Assembly (NCBI GenBank): GCA_025457725.1
Contig: JALOTU010000045.1
Span: forward strand, 1-9,745
Direction: 5' to 3'
Source of the DNA: Verrucomicrobiota bacterium
GTDB lineage: Bacteria; Verrucomicrobiota; Verrucomicrobiia; Limisphaerales; DSYF01
Length of the DNA: 9,745 nt
Program-made: the position numbers and the translations under genes
The notes under the pieces: generated by a model
What the model was told of the DNA's origin: nothing
Seen by the model: the letters and a program-made list of their open reading frames with translations, nothing else
The model's database searches: none
Shown: positions 1 to 6,960 of the stretch, piece by piece
Layout of the letters: every line of letters starts with the position of its first letter
Numbering within the stretch: position 1 is the first letter of the stretch

Positions 1-423
1 GCGGCCATGTCAACAAATGAAAAGCCAGACCCGCCCGGCGTGGAGTCCTTCATCTCTTTGGTGATGCCAACCGTCTCCGCGGATCCACGAAGGCGGGTCA
101 TCGGCGTGCGCAGGTCATGTGCAACGTTGTCCAGGGACTCATGCATGGCGCGCATCAGGCTTTCGTTCTTGTCCAGCATCTGATTGAGCAGCCCAACCAG
201 GGTGTTGAGCTCTCCGCGGCCGGAGCGGACGGGAACTCGCTTCAACTTCGCTTGCAACACCCCCGGGCTCCCGGCTCCATTGAGCCACGATCTTCGATCG
301 TGTCACACGCCATTCCTTGTCAATGGAGCCATCCATCAGGTGGTAAAGCGCAACCAGGAGTGCCGTGGCTGCCACGACAAACACGAACCCGTACCAGAGC
401 GTAAGCCTGAGGCCAAAGGTCAT
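1..423 (-). pseudogene. Sensor histidine kinase, broken and truncated (N-terminal part)
   Basis: This would be the membrane kinase partner of the response regulator just upstream; its ATG overlaps the regulator stop as ATGA. The start encodes MTFGLRLTLWYGFVFVV, with one membrane helix at about residues 9-29. The frame breaks near residue 54 at a run of five C (260-264 on the plus strand). Dropping one base restores a HAMP-like stretch (KRVPVRSGRGELNTLVGLL) followed by an H-box, ESLDNVAHDLRTPMTRLR, with the phospho-accepting His at 117-119. Only about 20 residues separate the first helix from the HAMP-like part, so the usual periplasmic domain (about 100-150 residues) and second helix are absent. 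After RLRGSAE (about position 75) the translation no longer resembles a HisKA domain. The gene runs off the window. What is left looks non-functional, unless the damage is an assembly or sequencing artefact. Kinase identity is firm; the cause of the damage is open. Confidence 0.75.
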
Positions 424-1109
424 TTCCCTCTGTCGGGACCTTTCTCCAAGATGTAGCCCATGCCGCGCACCGTCCGGATCAATTTCCGGTCAAACCCCTT
501 GTCGATTTTGCTGCGCAGTCGATGGAGGAGCACGTCCACCACATTGGTCTGCGGGTCGAAACTGTACTCATACACGTGCTCGAGAATGCTGGTCTTGGAT
601 ACGATCCGTCCCGCATTGCGCATGAGGTACTCGAGCAAAGCCACCTCCCGGGCCTGCAGTTCCAAGGGCTGTCCCTCGCGCCTGGCCTGCCGGGTCAACA
701 AGTCCAGCACGAGCTCGCCAACGGTGAGCGAGGTGGGCTCTGAGGTTCGTGTCGCCCGTCGGATCAAAGCCTGCATGCGAGCCAGCAACTCGGAAAAAGC
801 GAAGGGCTTCGTCAGATAGTCGTCCCCGCCGGCGCGCAAACCCTTGATGCGATCATCAACAGATCGCTTGGCGCTCAGGATCAGGACCGGGGTGTTGACC
901 TTTTGCTGCCGCCACCGCTCGATGATCGCCAACCCGTCCATGCCCGGCAGCATGATGTCCACCACGGCCCCGTCAAAGACCTCGTTCAGACCGAGATACA
1001 ACCCTTCGGTTCCGTCCCGCTGCGCGTCCACGGCGAATCCCTCTTCCTTCAGCCCCTTCTCGATGAACGACGCGATCTTCTTGTCGTCTTCGATAACCAG
1101 TATTCTCAT
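420..1109 (-). CDS. OmpR/PhoB-family two-component response regulator
   Basis: A DNA-binding transcription regulator activated by phosphotransfer from a sensor kinase. The 229-residue protein has a receiver domain (about 1-115) with the acidic pair after MRILVIEDD, the phospho-accepting Asp51 in VVDIMLPGMDG, Ser79 in LILSAK, and Lys101 in DDYLTKPF. A winged-helix DNA-binding domain (about 128-225) follows, with the recognition segment TNVVDVLLHRLRSKID and the C-terminal hairpin IRTVRGMGYIL. Length and motifs are complete. I chose the ATG at 1109 because the family usually begins MRIL(V/I)(V/I)EDD; a TTG at 1121 in the same frame would add four residues, and neither has a clear ribosome-binding site. 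The stop overlaps the kinase start (ATGA, 420-423), which implies translational coupling. The style resembles heavy-metal regulators such as CusR/CzcR, but no target genes are visible, so the signal is unknown. Confidence 0.95.
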   Translation of the reverse strand: MRILVIEDDKKIASFIEKGLKEEGFAVDAQRDGTEGLYLGLNEVFDGAVVDIMLPGMDGLAIIERWRQQKVNTPVLILSAKRSVDDRIKGLRAGGDDYLTKPFAFSELLARMQALIRRATRTSEPTSLTVGELVLDLLTRQARREGQPLELQAREVALLEYLMRNAGRIVSKTSILEHVYEYSFDPQTNVVDVLLHRLRSKIDKGFDRKLIRTVRGMGYILEKGPDRGK

Positions 1110-1314
1110 GGGTTGGCGCAACGCCGCAGCGCTGACTCTTTGTAGTGGGTTTGGCGAGAGCAGGCAAGGTTGGTTGCTGTCCCGCTGTTCAAAGCCCCGA
1201 AGTCTTACCCACGCGTAATGTCCATGAAAGCCTCGTGCAAAGCCCGTTCAGTAAGGTGACGCCAACAAGCACGGATTGCATGAAGCATCCGCGCAACAAG
1301 GAAAGGAACGGACG
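1110..1314. promoter_or_regulatory. Divergent intergenic region between response regulator and isomerase
   Basis: About 205 bases separate two genes that read away from each other, so promoters for both should lie here. I could not identify a convincing -35/-10 pair or a clear operator repeat. The assignment rests on gene orientation alone. Confidence 0.35.
1298..1308 (+). promoter_or_regulatory. Shine-Dalgarno site that fixes the isomerase start
   Basis: The purine run AAGGAAAGGAA ends about seven bases before the ATG at 1315. It favours that ATG over an in-frame TTG at 1276. It is the only clear Shine-Dalgarno motif I see in the window; the other genes start without one. Confidence 0.65.
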
Positions 1315-2397
1315 ATGACTGAGAAACTCAAAACAAGGTGTAAACAGGGACTCACGATTGGAGGAATGCTGCTGGCGGGGCTGTTGGTCGTGCAGGGCGT
1401 CAGCCCGTGCACGTTGTTGCAAAGCTGCGGGACGCGCGGCACGAGCGGGTCTGAAGAGTGTACGAAAGCGGTTTCGACCTCGCCGGATGACGTCCTGGTG
1501 ACGGTCAACGGCACACCCATCACGCGGGCTGAGGTGGACGCAGAACTCCTGGCAGCCATGGGAATACGGGGCCAGCGGATGTCGAAGTCGGACGTGGCCG
1601 CCGCTCGTGCCGAGTTGGCGCCCCGTGCAATCGAAATGCTGGTGACTCGCACTCTTTTGCAGCAAGCTGCCGATGTGGAGGATGTGACGGTCTCGGATGT
1701 CGAGGTTGCGAAGGCCATCGAGCGGGTGTCCTCAAAGCTTCCCGCAGGTGCAACTCTCGACGATTTGAAACGGAGCCTGGGCATGTCCGAGGAACAATGG
1801 ACCGCGGAGCTGACTCAGAACCTGCGAATCGAGAAGCTGTTGGGCACTCATGGTGGCAATCTGACCGCAGATCCCACGGATGCGGACGTCGAGGCGTTCT
1901 ATGCCGGCCACCCGACGTTGTTTGAGGTGCCTGAAACCGTGGAGGCAAGGCACATCCTGATCAGTGTCGATCGCGATGCGGATGAAGCCACGCGCGCGGA
2001 GAAGCAGCGACAGGCGGATGCCGTGCGCGAACGGCTGATGGCGGACAATGCCGAGTCGTTTGAAGCGGTTGCGAAAGAAGCATCGGACTGCCCGTCTGCG
2101 GCACGGGGCGGTCATCTGGGTGAGTTTGCCCGGGGCCAGATGGTCCCGGCCTTTGAGGCGGCTGCCTTCAGCCAGGATCCCGGGGCGATCGGCCCCGTGG
2201 TGGAGACGCAATTCGGCTACCACATCATCAAGGTCGAAAACCACACCGCGGCCAAGACCCTGAAGTTGGACGAGGTCCGCGAAAGGATTGCCGATCGACT
2301 GCAAGCAGAGAGGCGCTCGGAAGCGTTCGAGGCGTACGTCAGCCAGTTGCGCTCGAATGCCTCCATCCAGTACGCCGACGAATCGAAAGCGACTTAG
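1315..2397 (+). CDS. Secreted parvulin-type peptidyl-prolyl cis-trans isomerase (SurA/PrsA-like)
   Basis: Catalyses cis-trans isomerisation of X-Pro bonds and probably acts as a folding chaperone for exported proteins in the periplasm. The 360-residue protein starts with a basic n-region and a hydrophobic stretch (about residues 12-30), which is a signal peptide or anchor. Two Cys follow; LLQSC at 34-38 is a poor lipobox, so lipidation is uncertain. Residues about 58-200 form a helical SurA_N-like chaperone segment beginning DVLVTVNGTPITRAEVD. The rotamase (PpiC) domain spans about 208-307, with the hallmark blocks ARHIL (His213), ASDCPSAARGGHLGEF, GQMVPAFEAAAF and VVETQFGYHIIKV (His303). It carries one rotamase domain, unlike E. 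coli SurA, which has two. A good Shine-Dalgarno supports the start. It stands alone, ending at a strong hairpin. Function is confident; client proteins are unknown. Confidence 0.93.
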   Translation: MTEKLKTRCKQGLTIGGMLLAGLLVVQGVSPCTLLQSCGTRGTSGSEECTKAVSTSPDDVLVTVNGTPITRAEVDAELLAAMGIRGQRMSKSDVAAARAELAPRAIEMLVTRTLLQQAADVEDVTVSDVEVAKAIERVSSKLPAGATLDDLKRSLGMSEEQWTAELTQNLRIEKLLGTHGGNLTADPTDADVEAFYAGHPTLFEVPETVEARHILISVDRDADEATRAEKQRQADAVRERLMADNAESFEAVAKEASDCPSAARGGHLGEFARGQMVPAFEAAAFSQDPGAIGPVVETQFGYHIIKVENHTAAKTLKLDEVRERIADRLQAERRSEAFEAYVSQLRSNASIQYADESKAT

Positions 2398-2414
2398 GAT
2401 TAAGTCCCCCTCAA

Positions 2415-2445
2415 GGGAGGGCTCGCCGCGCGGGTGAGCCCTCCC
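2415..2445 (+). terminator. Hairpin terminator after the isomerase gene
   Basis: GGGAGGGCTC at 2415-2424 pairs perfectly with GAGCCCTCCC at 2436-2445. The stem can extend inward by three pairs, including one G-T, leaving a five-base loop. It begins 17 bases after the isomerase stop. No T-run follows (CCACATT), so it is not a classic intrinsic terminator and may instead act as an mRNA 3' end stabiliser. Confidence 0.6.
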
Positions 2446-3072
2446 CCACATTCCCGGCATGACACGAACCGTTGCGAATGACATGCAGGCCAGTTCCGAG
2501 CACACACCATCCTGCGCATCAATTGTCATGTTTACCTGATTGGAACCGGGAGCGGCGACGGCGGCTGCAGGTATCGACCGGTGGGCTGCCCCAATTCGGC
2601 GAACCCTTCATGACCAAAGCCGACGGACTTGCGTCCGATGACCTCCACGGCAGCGATCTTCCCGTCTCCTCCAACGGCCTGCTCCCCTGGGCGGGCCGGA
2701 TGATTTCATGGCAGGACTTCCGTGAGGGCGGAATGATCAATAAATCCATCGAACGAGACGCCCGCCTCAATCAGACGCTCGGCTTCGGTGAAGCCAGCTT
2801 CATCCTTTCCGGGAAGATCCTTCGTCAGCCGGCGACCGCAGGAAGCTGACACAGGCCAGCTCCGAAGCTCGAAGAGGCCGGGCCTGAAGATCGGTGCAGC
2901 GGGTTCAACGGGACTCAGGTTTTCCCCCCCGGCTTTCCGGATGGTTGATGCGGCAGCTGCGTGCAGGAGCATATCGCGGCTCATTTTCCAGGCACAACCC
3001 CGCCACCCCTCCTGCGGTTGCAGGCAGGTTACAGCTTGACCTTCCACAAGGCATCCGCACATATCCGGCGAA
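2446..3072. other. Gene-poor stretch between isomerase and transporter
   Basis: This 627-base stretch holds no gene I recognise. It contains one weak plus-strand ORF candidate (2610-2849). On the minus strand an open frame ends with ALTEVLP and a stop near 2706, so the coding strand is unclear. A small perfect hairpin (GGCTTC-ggt-GAAGCC, 2781-2795) lies inside both frames. The final 220 bases before the transporter should contain its promoter, but I see no convincing elements. It could be the eroded remains of a lost gene. Confidence 0.4.
2610..2849 (+). CDS. Doubtful small ORF, 79 residues
   Basis: I do not recognise this product. It begins ATG ACC AAA (MTKADGLASDDLHG) with no ribosome-binding site and ends ILRQPATAGS. 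By hand count, GC is about 72% at third, 61% at first and 49% at second codon positions, the order expected of coding sequence in a GC-rich genome. There is no signal peptide, membrane helix or known motif. The antisense frame over the same bases is also open and acidic, ending SALTEVLP, and could equally be the tail of a lost minus-strand gene. Low confidence that it is a real gene. Confidence 0.22.
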   Translation: MTKADGLASDDLHGSDLPVSSNGLLPWAGRMISWQDFREGGMINKSIERDARLNQTLGFGEASFILSGKILRQPATAGS

Positions 3073-4911
3073 ATGAGTGGTGAGATCCTCTTTGTCTTTG
3101 CGGTCATCGGAGTGGCGGCGGCGCTGATGGCCAGCAATCGGGTGCGCTACGACATCGTTGCGCTGCTGGTCGTCCTGGCGCTGATGCTGAGCGGTGTGCT
3201 CTCGGTCGGCCAGGCGTTGTCCGGCTTCGGCAATCCAGTGGTGGTCCTGGTGGCTTGCCTTCTGATCGTGGGAGAAATGTTGGATCGCACCGGCGTCGCC
3301 CGCGCACTGGGCGACGTCATTCTCAAGAAGGGCGGCACTCGCGAAGGGAAGCTTCTGATCGCCATCATGGCAGGCGCGGGCCTGGTCGGGTCCGCCATGA
3401 GCTCCACGGCGGTCGTGGCCATCTTCATTCCCATCGTGCTGCGCATCGCCGCGGAGACGAAGATCAACGCCTCCCGGCTGCTGCTGCCCATGTCCTATGC
3501 CGCCTTGATCAGCGGGATGCTGACGCTGATCGCCACGACCCCCAACCTGGTGGTGCATGAGGACTTGAAGGCGGCCGGGTTTGCGGGGTTCGGGTTCTTC
3601 AGTTTCACCCCGATCGGGCTGGGCGTTCTCTTCGCCGCCATTGGCTACATGCTGCTTCTCGGACGGAGGTTGCTGCCCCCTCAGCGCGAGGAGACGGACC
3701 CCGGTTTGCGCCGCCGCTCGATTGATGAATTGTGGGCAGACTACTGCACGGGTGAACGGATTGGAGCGTATCAGGTCCAGCCGGGTTCGCCGCTCGCGGG
3801 TGTGAGCATTGCGGACTCGGCCGTTCACACCCGGCACGGCGCGCGCATTCTCGGGATCAGGCGTCGAGGCCGGCGAGGGGATGACCGCATCGCTGCACCT
3901 CCCCCGCAAACCGGGTTGCTGACCGGCGACGTGCTCGTTGTGGTCGGTAAACCCTCGTGCCTGGACGACATGGCGGAGGCCGGGCAACTGAGGCCGGTCG
4001 CGGAGTCCGCGCGGGAACGGCAACGCTGGTTCTGGGAAATGGGCGCGACCGTGGTCCTCGTCCACCCGGAATCCACGCTGATCGGCAAGACACTCCGGGA
4101 GTCCGAGTTTCGTTCCCATCACATGTTGCACGTCGTGGGCATCCGCCGGGCCAGGGAGCCGGTGCGGGATTTCCAGAACACGAAATTGCAGGCTTCCGAC
4201 ACCTTGCTGGTCACCGGTCCATGGTCGCGTTTGCAGCAACTTCAGTCGCAAACACACGACTTCGTGGTCCTGGAGATGCCCAGGGAGTTGACCGAGCGTG
4301 TAGCGGATTACCGCCGCATGCCGGTGGCCCTGGTGATCCTTGCCGGCATGGTCCTGCTCACCCTGTTTGACCTCGTGCCCTTGACGGCCGCCGTCATCCT
4401 GGCGGCGATGGCCGCTGTCTTCACGCGCTGCCTGACGATGAACGACTCGTATCGCGTCATCCACTGGAGCAGCCTGGTGTTGATCGCCGGCATGCTGCCG
4501 CTGGCCGACGCGCTCAATATCACCGGGGGAACCCGGTGGATCGTGGATCAACTGCTGGCCGCCGTGGGCGCATCGGGTCCGCAAGTGATGTTAACCGTGC
4601 TGTTTTTCCTGACGGCGACATTGGGGCTCGTCCTTTCCAACACAGCGTCGGCGGTGCTGGTCGCACCCATCGCCATTGCCGCGGCCAAGGCGTTGGACGT
4701 CTCCCCCTATCCGTTCGCGGTGGCGGTGTTGATTGCCGCCTCCGCCGCCTATACGACTCCGGTTTCGACTCCCGTGGTCACGCTGGTGGTCGAGCCCGGC
4801 CAGTACAAATTTCTGGACTTCGTCAAAGTCGGTGTTCCCTTGCTGTTGCTCACCTACCTGGTCACACTGCTGCTGACACCGCTCGTGTTTCCGTATCGGC
4901 AAGCGATGTGA
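3073..4911 (+). CDS. SLC13/DASS-type anion transporter with two RCK_C (TrkA-C) domains
   Basis: Probably an inner-membrane Na+-coupled symporter for a divalent anion such as sulfate or a dicarboxylate (CitMHS/SLC13 fold). The 612-residue protein has an N-terminal membrane half (about 1-200), a cytoplasmic middle part and a C-terminal membrane half (about 415-607). The two halves carry matching re-entrant signatures: SST at 110-112 with TTPNLV at 155-160, and SNT at 522-524 with STPVVT at 565-570. Between them lie two RCK_C-like domains, about 226-306 (GAYQVQPGSPLAG, then TGDVLVVVGK) and about 322-402 (LVHPESTLIGKTLRE, then SDTLLVTGP). These are ligand-binding regulatory modules common in this transporter class. 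Length and order are normal for the double-RCK_C type. Start is ATG without a Shine-Dalgarno. The lipoprotein gene follows at once, so an operon is likely. Substrate cannot be read from sequence. Confidence 0.92.
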   Translation: MSGEILFVFAVIGVAAALMASNRVRYDIVALLVVLALMLSGVLSVGQALSGFGNPVVVLVACLLIVGEMLDRTGVARALGDVILKKGGTREGKLLIAIMAGAGLVGSAMSSTAVVAIFIPIVLRIAAETKINASRLLLPMSYAALISGMLTLIATTPNLVVHEDLKAAGFAGFGFFSFTPIGLGVLFAAIGYMLLLGRRLLPPQREETDPGLRRRSIDELWADYCTGERIGAYQVQPGSPLAGVSIADSAVHTRHGARILGIRRRGRRGDDRIAAPPPQTGLLTGDVLVVVGKPSCLDDMAEAGQLRPVAESARERQRWFWEMGATVVLVHPESTLIGKTLRESEFRSHHMLHVVGIRRAREPVRDFQNTKLQASDTLLVTGPWSRLQQLQSQTHDFVVLEMPRELTERVADYRRMPVALVILAGMVLLTLFDLVPLTAAVILAAMAAVFTRCLTMNDSYRVIHWSSLVLIAGMLPLADALNITGGTRWIVDQLLAAVGASGPQVMLTVLFFLTATLGLVLSNTASAVLVAPIAIAAAKALDVSPYPFAVAVLIAASAAYTTPVSTPVVTLVVEPGQYKFLDFVKVGVPLLLLTYLVTLLLTPLVFPYRQAM

Positions 4912-4934
4912 AGCGTCCCGCAACTCAACCGTCA

Positions 4935-6305
4935 ATGAAACCCATGGGTGTACCTTCCAGACCGCAAAACTCCCTGCCGCACGGGCGGGTGATCCTGTCG
5001 CTGGTTCTACTCCTTGCGCTGGCGTCGACGGGGTGCAGGTTATTCCGATCAGCGGCGTCGGTCCCCCATCGCACGGTGCTGGTGTTCTTCCCCGGCGGGC
5101 GGTCGAGCCAGCCGGATCCGGCTCAGCTGCAGCAGAGCCTCATGGATTTTGCCGACCGTTACATCGCGCAGGTGAACCAGTCGGTGGATGGGCTCACGGA
5201 TGTGGCAGGCTCCCCATTCGACCGGCGCGCAGCGATTCAATTCAAGATGGCGAATTGCCAGGCTACACTGTCGATCGTCTCTGGGGTGGATCCCTATGCG
5301 AGTCTGTTCGACATGGTCTCTTTCGTGACCTTGACGCGCTTGGTCCTGGAGAATCACTGGGTGACCCGGGAGGATGGCGCGCTGTTCGATCCCTGGTTGG
5401 CGGCCACCAGGCGCCAGGAAATGAACCTCTGGCGAATCGTCGATCAAGTGCTTCGACCGTCGCAGCAGCAGGAACTGCGGGACATCGTGGAGGCCTATTA
5501 CAGGGGGAATCCGGATCTTTATCGCGCCCTGTTGACGCGCCCCCAGGAACTGGCGTCCGCGTTGCCCAGAACGGTGGCGACGCAGGAGAATTCATGGAAT
5601 CTCCTTTCGCTGGACCCGTTTGCCGGCCTGGATCCAGTGGTGCGGGAGATGACCGAGAGCCGGCTCTTCGCCAAGCGGGCCACGTACCAGCTGACTCGAA
5701 TGCCGGATTTGCTTCGCTTGCAAAGCGAGCTGCTTTTGTTGGACGCGGCCTCCCAGCCGGGAGTCGTTCAGCTGATCCGGAACACGACCAGCCTGAGCGA
5801 AAGCCTCGACCGGGCAAGCCGGGTTGCCGAGCAGCTTCCGGATCGCGTTTCCAGCGAGCGCGAGGCCCTGGTTCGAGCGTTGGAGGATCAACAGAGAGAA
5901 CTCCTCCCGCTCATTGGGGCAGCCGACGGGTTATCCGACTCGCTGACTGCGACGGTCACCAACACCATCACACTCGTTCGGCTTCTTGGAATCGGAGAGA
6001 CGAATCGTGCACCGGAACCGGCACGCACCAATGCCAGGCCGTTTGATGTCACCGAGTACACGCTCGCGGCTCGGGAGATGGCGGCGCTCGCTCGCGATTT
6101 GGAAGCTCTGGCAAACAGCCTGGATGCCGCCCTGCAATCGCCCGCATTCCAGGAGGCGACCGAGACGGCGGAAGCCTCGACCCGGCGCGTCCTGAATCAT
6201 GCGTTTCTCGTGGGTGGCGGGTTGCTGCTGCTGGCCTTCTTTCTGGCGCTGGCTTTCAAGGCTGTTGTCCGGCAGTGGAACCGTGCGGATTTGAAACGAC
6301 CGTGA
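4935..6305 (+). CDS. Predicted lipoprotein with C-terminal membrane helix, function unknown
   Basis: I do not recognise a family. The 456-residue protein has a signal peptide (hydrophobic about 19-30) ending in LASTGC, a plausible lipobox with Cys34 as the lipidated residue. The body is highly helical and rich in Leu, Arg, Glu and Gln, with likely coiled-coil stretches in the second half (for example SLSESLDRASRVAEQL and EALVRALEDQQRELLPLIG). A single helix near the C-terminus (VGGGLLLLAFFLALAF) is followed by a basic tail, RQWNRADLKRP. Both ends agree on topology: body outside the inner membrane, tail in the cytoplasm. An in-frame GTG at 4908 overlaps the transporter stop as GTGA and would add nine residues; I prefer the ATG at 4935, but the overlap start is a real alternative. 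Tight linkage to the transporter suggests a shared operon and possibly a shared role, which is inference. Confidence 0.8.
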   Translation: MKPMGVPSRPQNSLPHGRVILSLVLLLALASTGCRLFRSAASVPHRTVLVFFPGGRSSQPDPAQLQQSLMDFADRYIAQVNQSVDGLTDVAGSPFDRRAAIQFKMANCQATLSIVSGVDPYASLFDMVSFVTLTRLVLENHWVTREDGALFDPWLAATRRQEMNLWRIVDQVLRPSQQQELRDIVEAYYRGNPDLYRALLTRPQELASALPRTVATQENSWNLLSLDPFAGLDPVVREMTESRLFAKRATYQLTRMPDLLRLQSELLLLDAASQPGVVQLIRNTTSLSESLDRASRVAEQLPDRVSSEREALVRALEDQQRELLPLIGAADGLSDSLTATVTNTITLVRLLGIGETNRAPEPARTNARPFDVTEYTLAAREMAALARDLEALANSLDAALQSPAFQEATETAEASTRRVLNHAFLVGGGLLLLAFFLALAFKAVVRQWNRADLKRP

Positions 6306-6339
6306 TTGCCTGGCCGCATTTGGCCTGCAACATCCCGTA

Positions 6340-6913
6340 GTGTCCGAAAACTCGAGCGAACTTCAAGTGGATGCGGCATGGTTGGTTGCACACCGGTGCG
6401 CACGCAGCTTTTGGGAGGCAAAGCATCGACGCTTGGTGGCCAAGGAGCATAATTCCAGCGCCAAGCGGATAGGCCGGCCCGGGACCAAGAGTTCGATCAG
6501 CGATTTGATCGTGCAGTTGGCTCGGGAGAATCGCACCTGGGGCTACGGCTCCATTTGGAGGAGCGTTGTTGGACCTGGGGCATGAGGTCAGTCGCAGCAC
6601 CATTGCCCGAGTGCTCAAGCAAGCCCGGATCCAACCGTCGCCCGATCGAAGAAGAGGGATGAGGCGGTCGGAATTCCTCCGGAGCCATTGGAGTGTCTTG
6701 AGCACGACAGATTTCTTCACAACCGAAGTGTGGACCACGCGCGACTTGGTTCGGTATCACGTGTTATTCGTCATCCGACTGGCGACTCGAGAGGTGAGAA
6801 TGGCGGGCATCGTCCCCGAACCGTAGGACGATTGGATAAAACAAGCAGCCCGCAAGCTGACCGATGGCATCGACGGTTTCCTCCCCGGCTGGACGCGAAT
6901 CGCGGCAACCTGA
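6340..6913 (+). pseudogene. Decayed integrase-core (DDE) transposase
   Basis: Remnant of an insertion-sequence transposase with an rve-type integrase core. Recognisable blocks in order are HRRLVAKEHNSSAKRIGRPG, then LARENRTWGYGSI (helix-turn-helix region), then, after a +1-type frame break near 6556-6566, ALLDLGHEVSRSTIARVLKQ, and STTDFFTTEVWTTRDLVRY, which contains the first catalytic Asp. An in-frame TAG at 6824-6826 interrupts the typical P-D-x-x-W block (here P-stop-DDWIKQAARKLTDGIDGF). Homology ends near 6890, so the second Asp and the Glu of the catalytic triad are missing. The usual N-terminal part is missing too, since only a short unrelated lead precedes the HRRLVAK block. I see no terminal inverted repeats or target duplications, so element ends cannot be placed. 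It cannot make an active transposase. The IS family is uncertain. Confidence 0.85.
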
Positions 6914-6916
6914 TCC

Positions 6917-6934
6917 TCACCGAGGCCGCGGTGA
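6917..6934 (-). terminator. Weak hairpin downstream of the epimerase gene
   Basis: TCACCG at 6917-6922 pairs with CGGTGA at 6929-6934 around a six-base loop. It lies 27 bases past the epimerase stop on the minus strand. The six-pair stem has no T-run, so it is only a possible terminator. Confidence 0.2.
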
Positions 6935-6960
6935 AGTGATGGCGCCCCGGTTCAACATCC

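Noticed and set aside
7..96. A plus-strand peptide starting MSTNEKPDPPGVESF
   Set aside because: It runs antisense to the kinase frame, has no ribosome-binding site, and continues into Arg/Ser-rich shadow sequence.
1276..1314. TTG start for the isomerase
   Set aside because: The ATG at 1315 has a well-placed Shine-Dalgarno and gives a normal signal-peptide n-region.
1732..2529. A 265-codon minus-strand frame over the isomerase gene
   Set aside because: Antisense to a gene with clear rotamase motifs, and no family resemblance of its own.
2905..4584. A 559-codon open frame on the minus strand
   Set aside because: It lies antisense to the transporter and its product is mostly His, Gln, Asp, Arg and Gly with no domain. 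This is the usual reverse shadow of a GC-rich membrane-protein gene.
4536..4934. N-terminal extension of the lipoprotein frame into the transporter gene
   Set aside because: It would overlap the transporter by more than 370 bases and bury the signal peptide; the extra part has shadow-like composition.
5033..6046. A 337-codon plus-strand frame inside the lipoprotein gene
   Set aside because: Gly/Arg/Pro/Ser-rich composition without any domain; the other frame has a signal peptide, lipobox and membrane helix.
6306..6339. Possible terminator with GGCC repeats after the lipoprotein
   Set aside because: The possible pairing is only four bases and not a stable hairpin.
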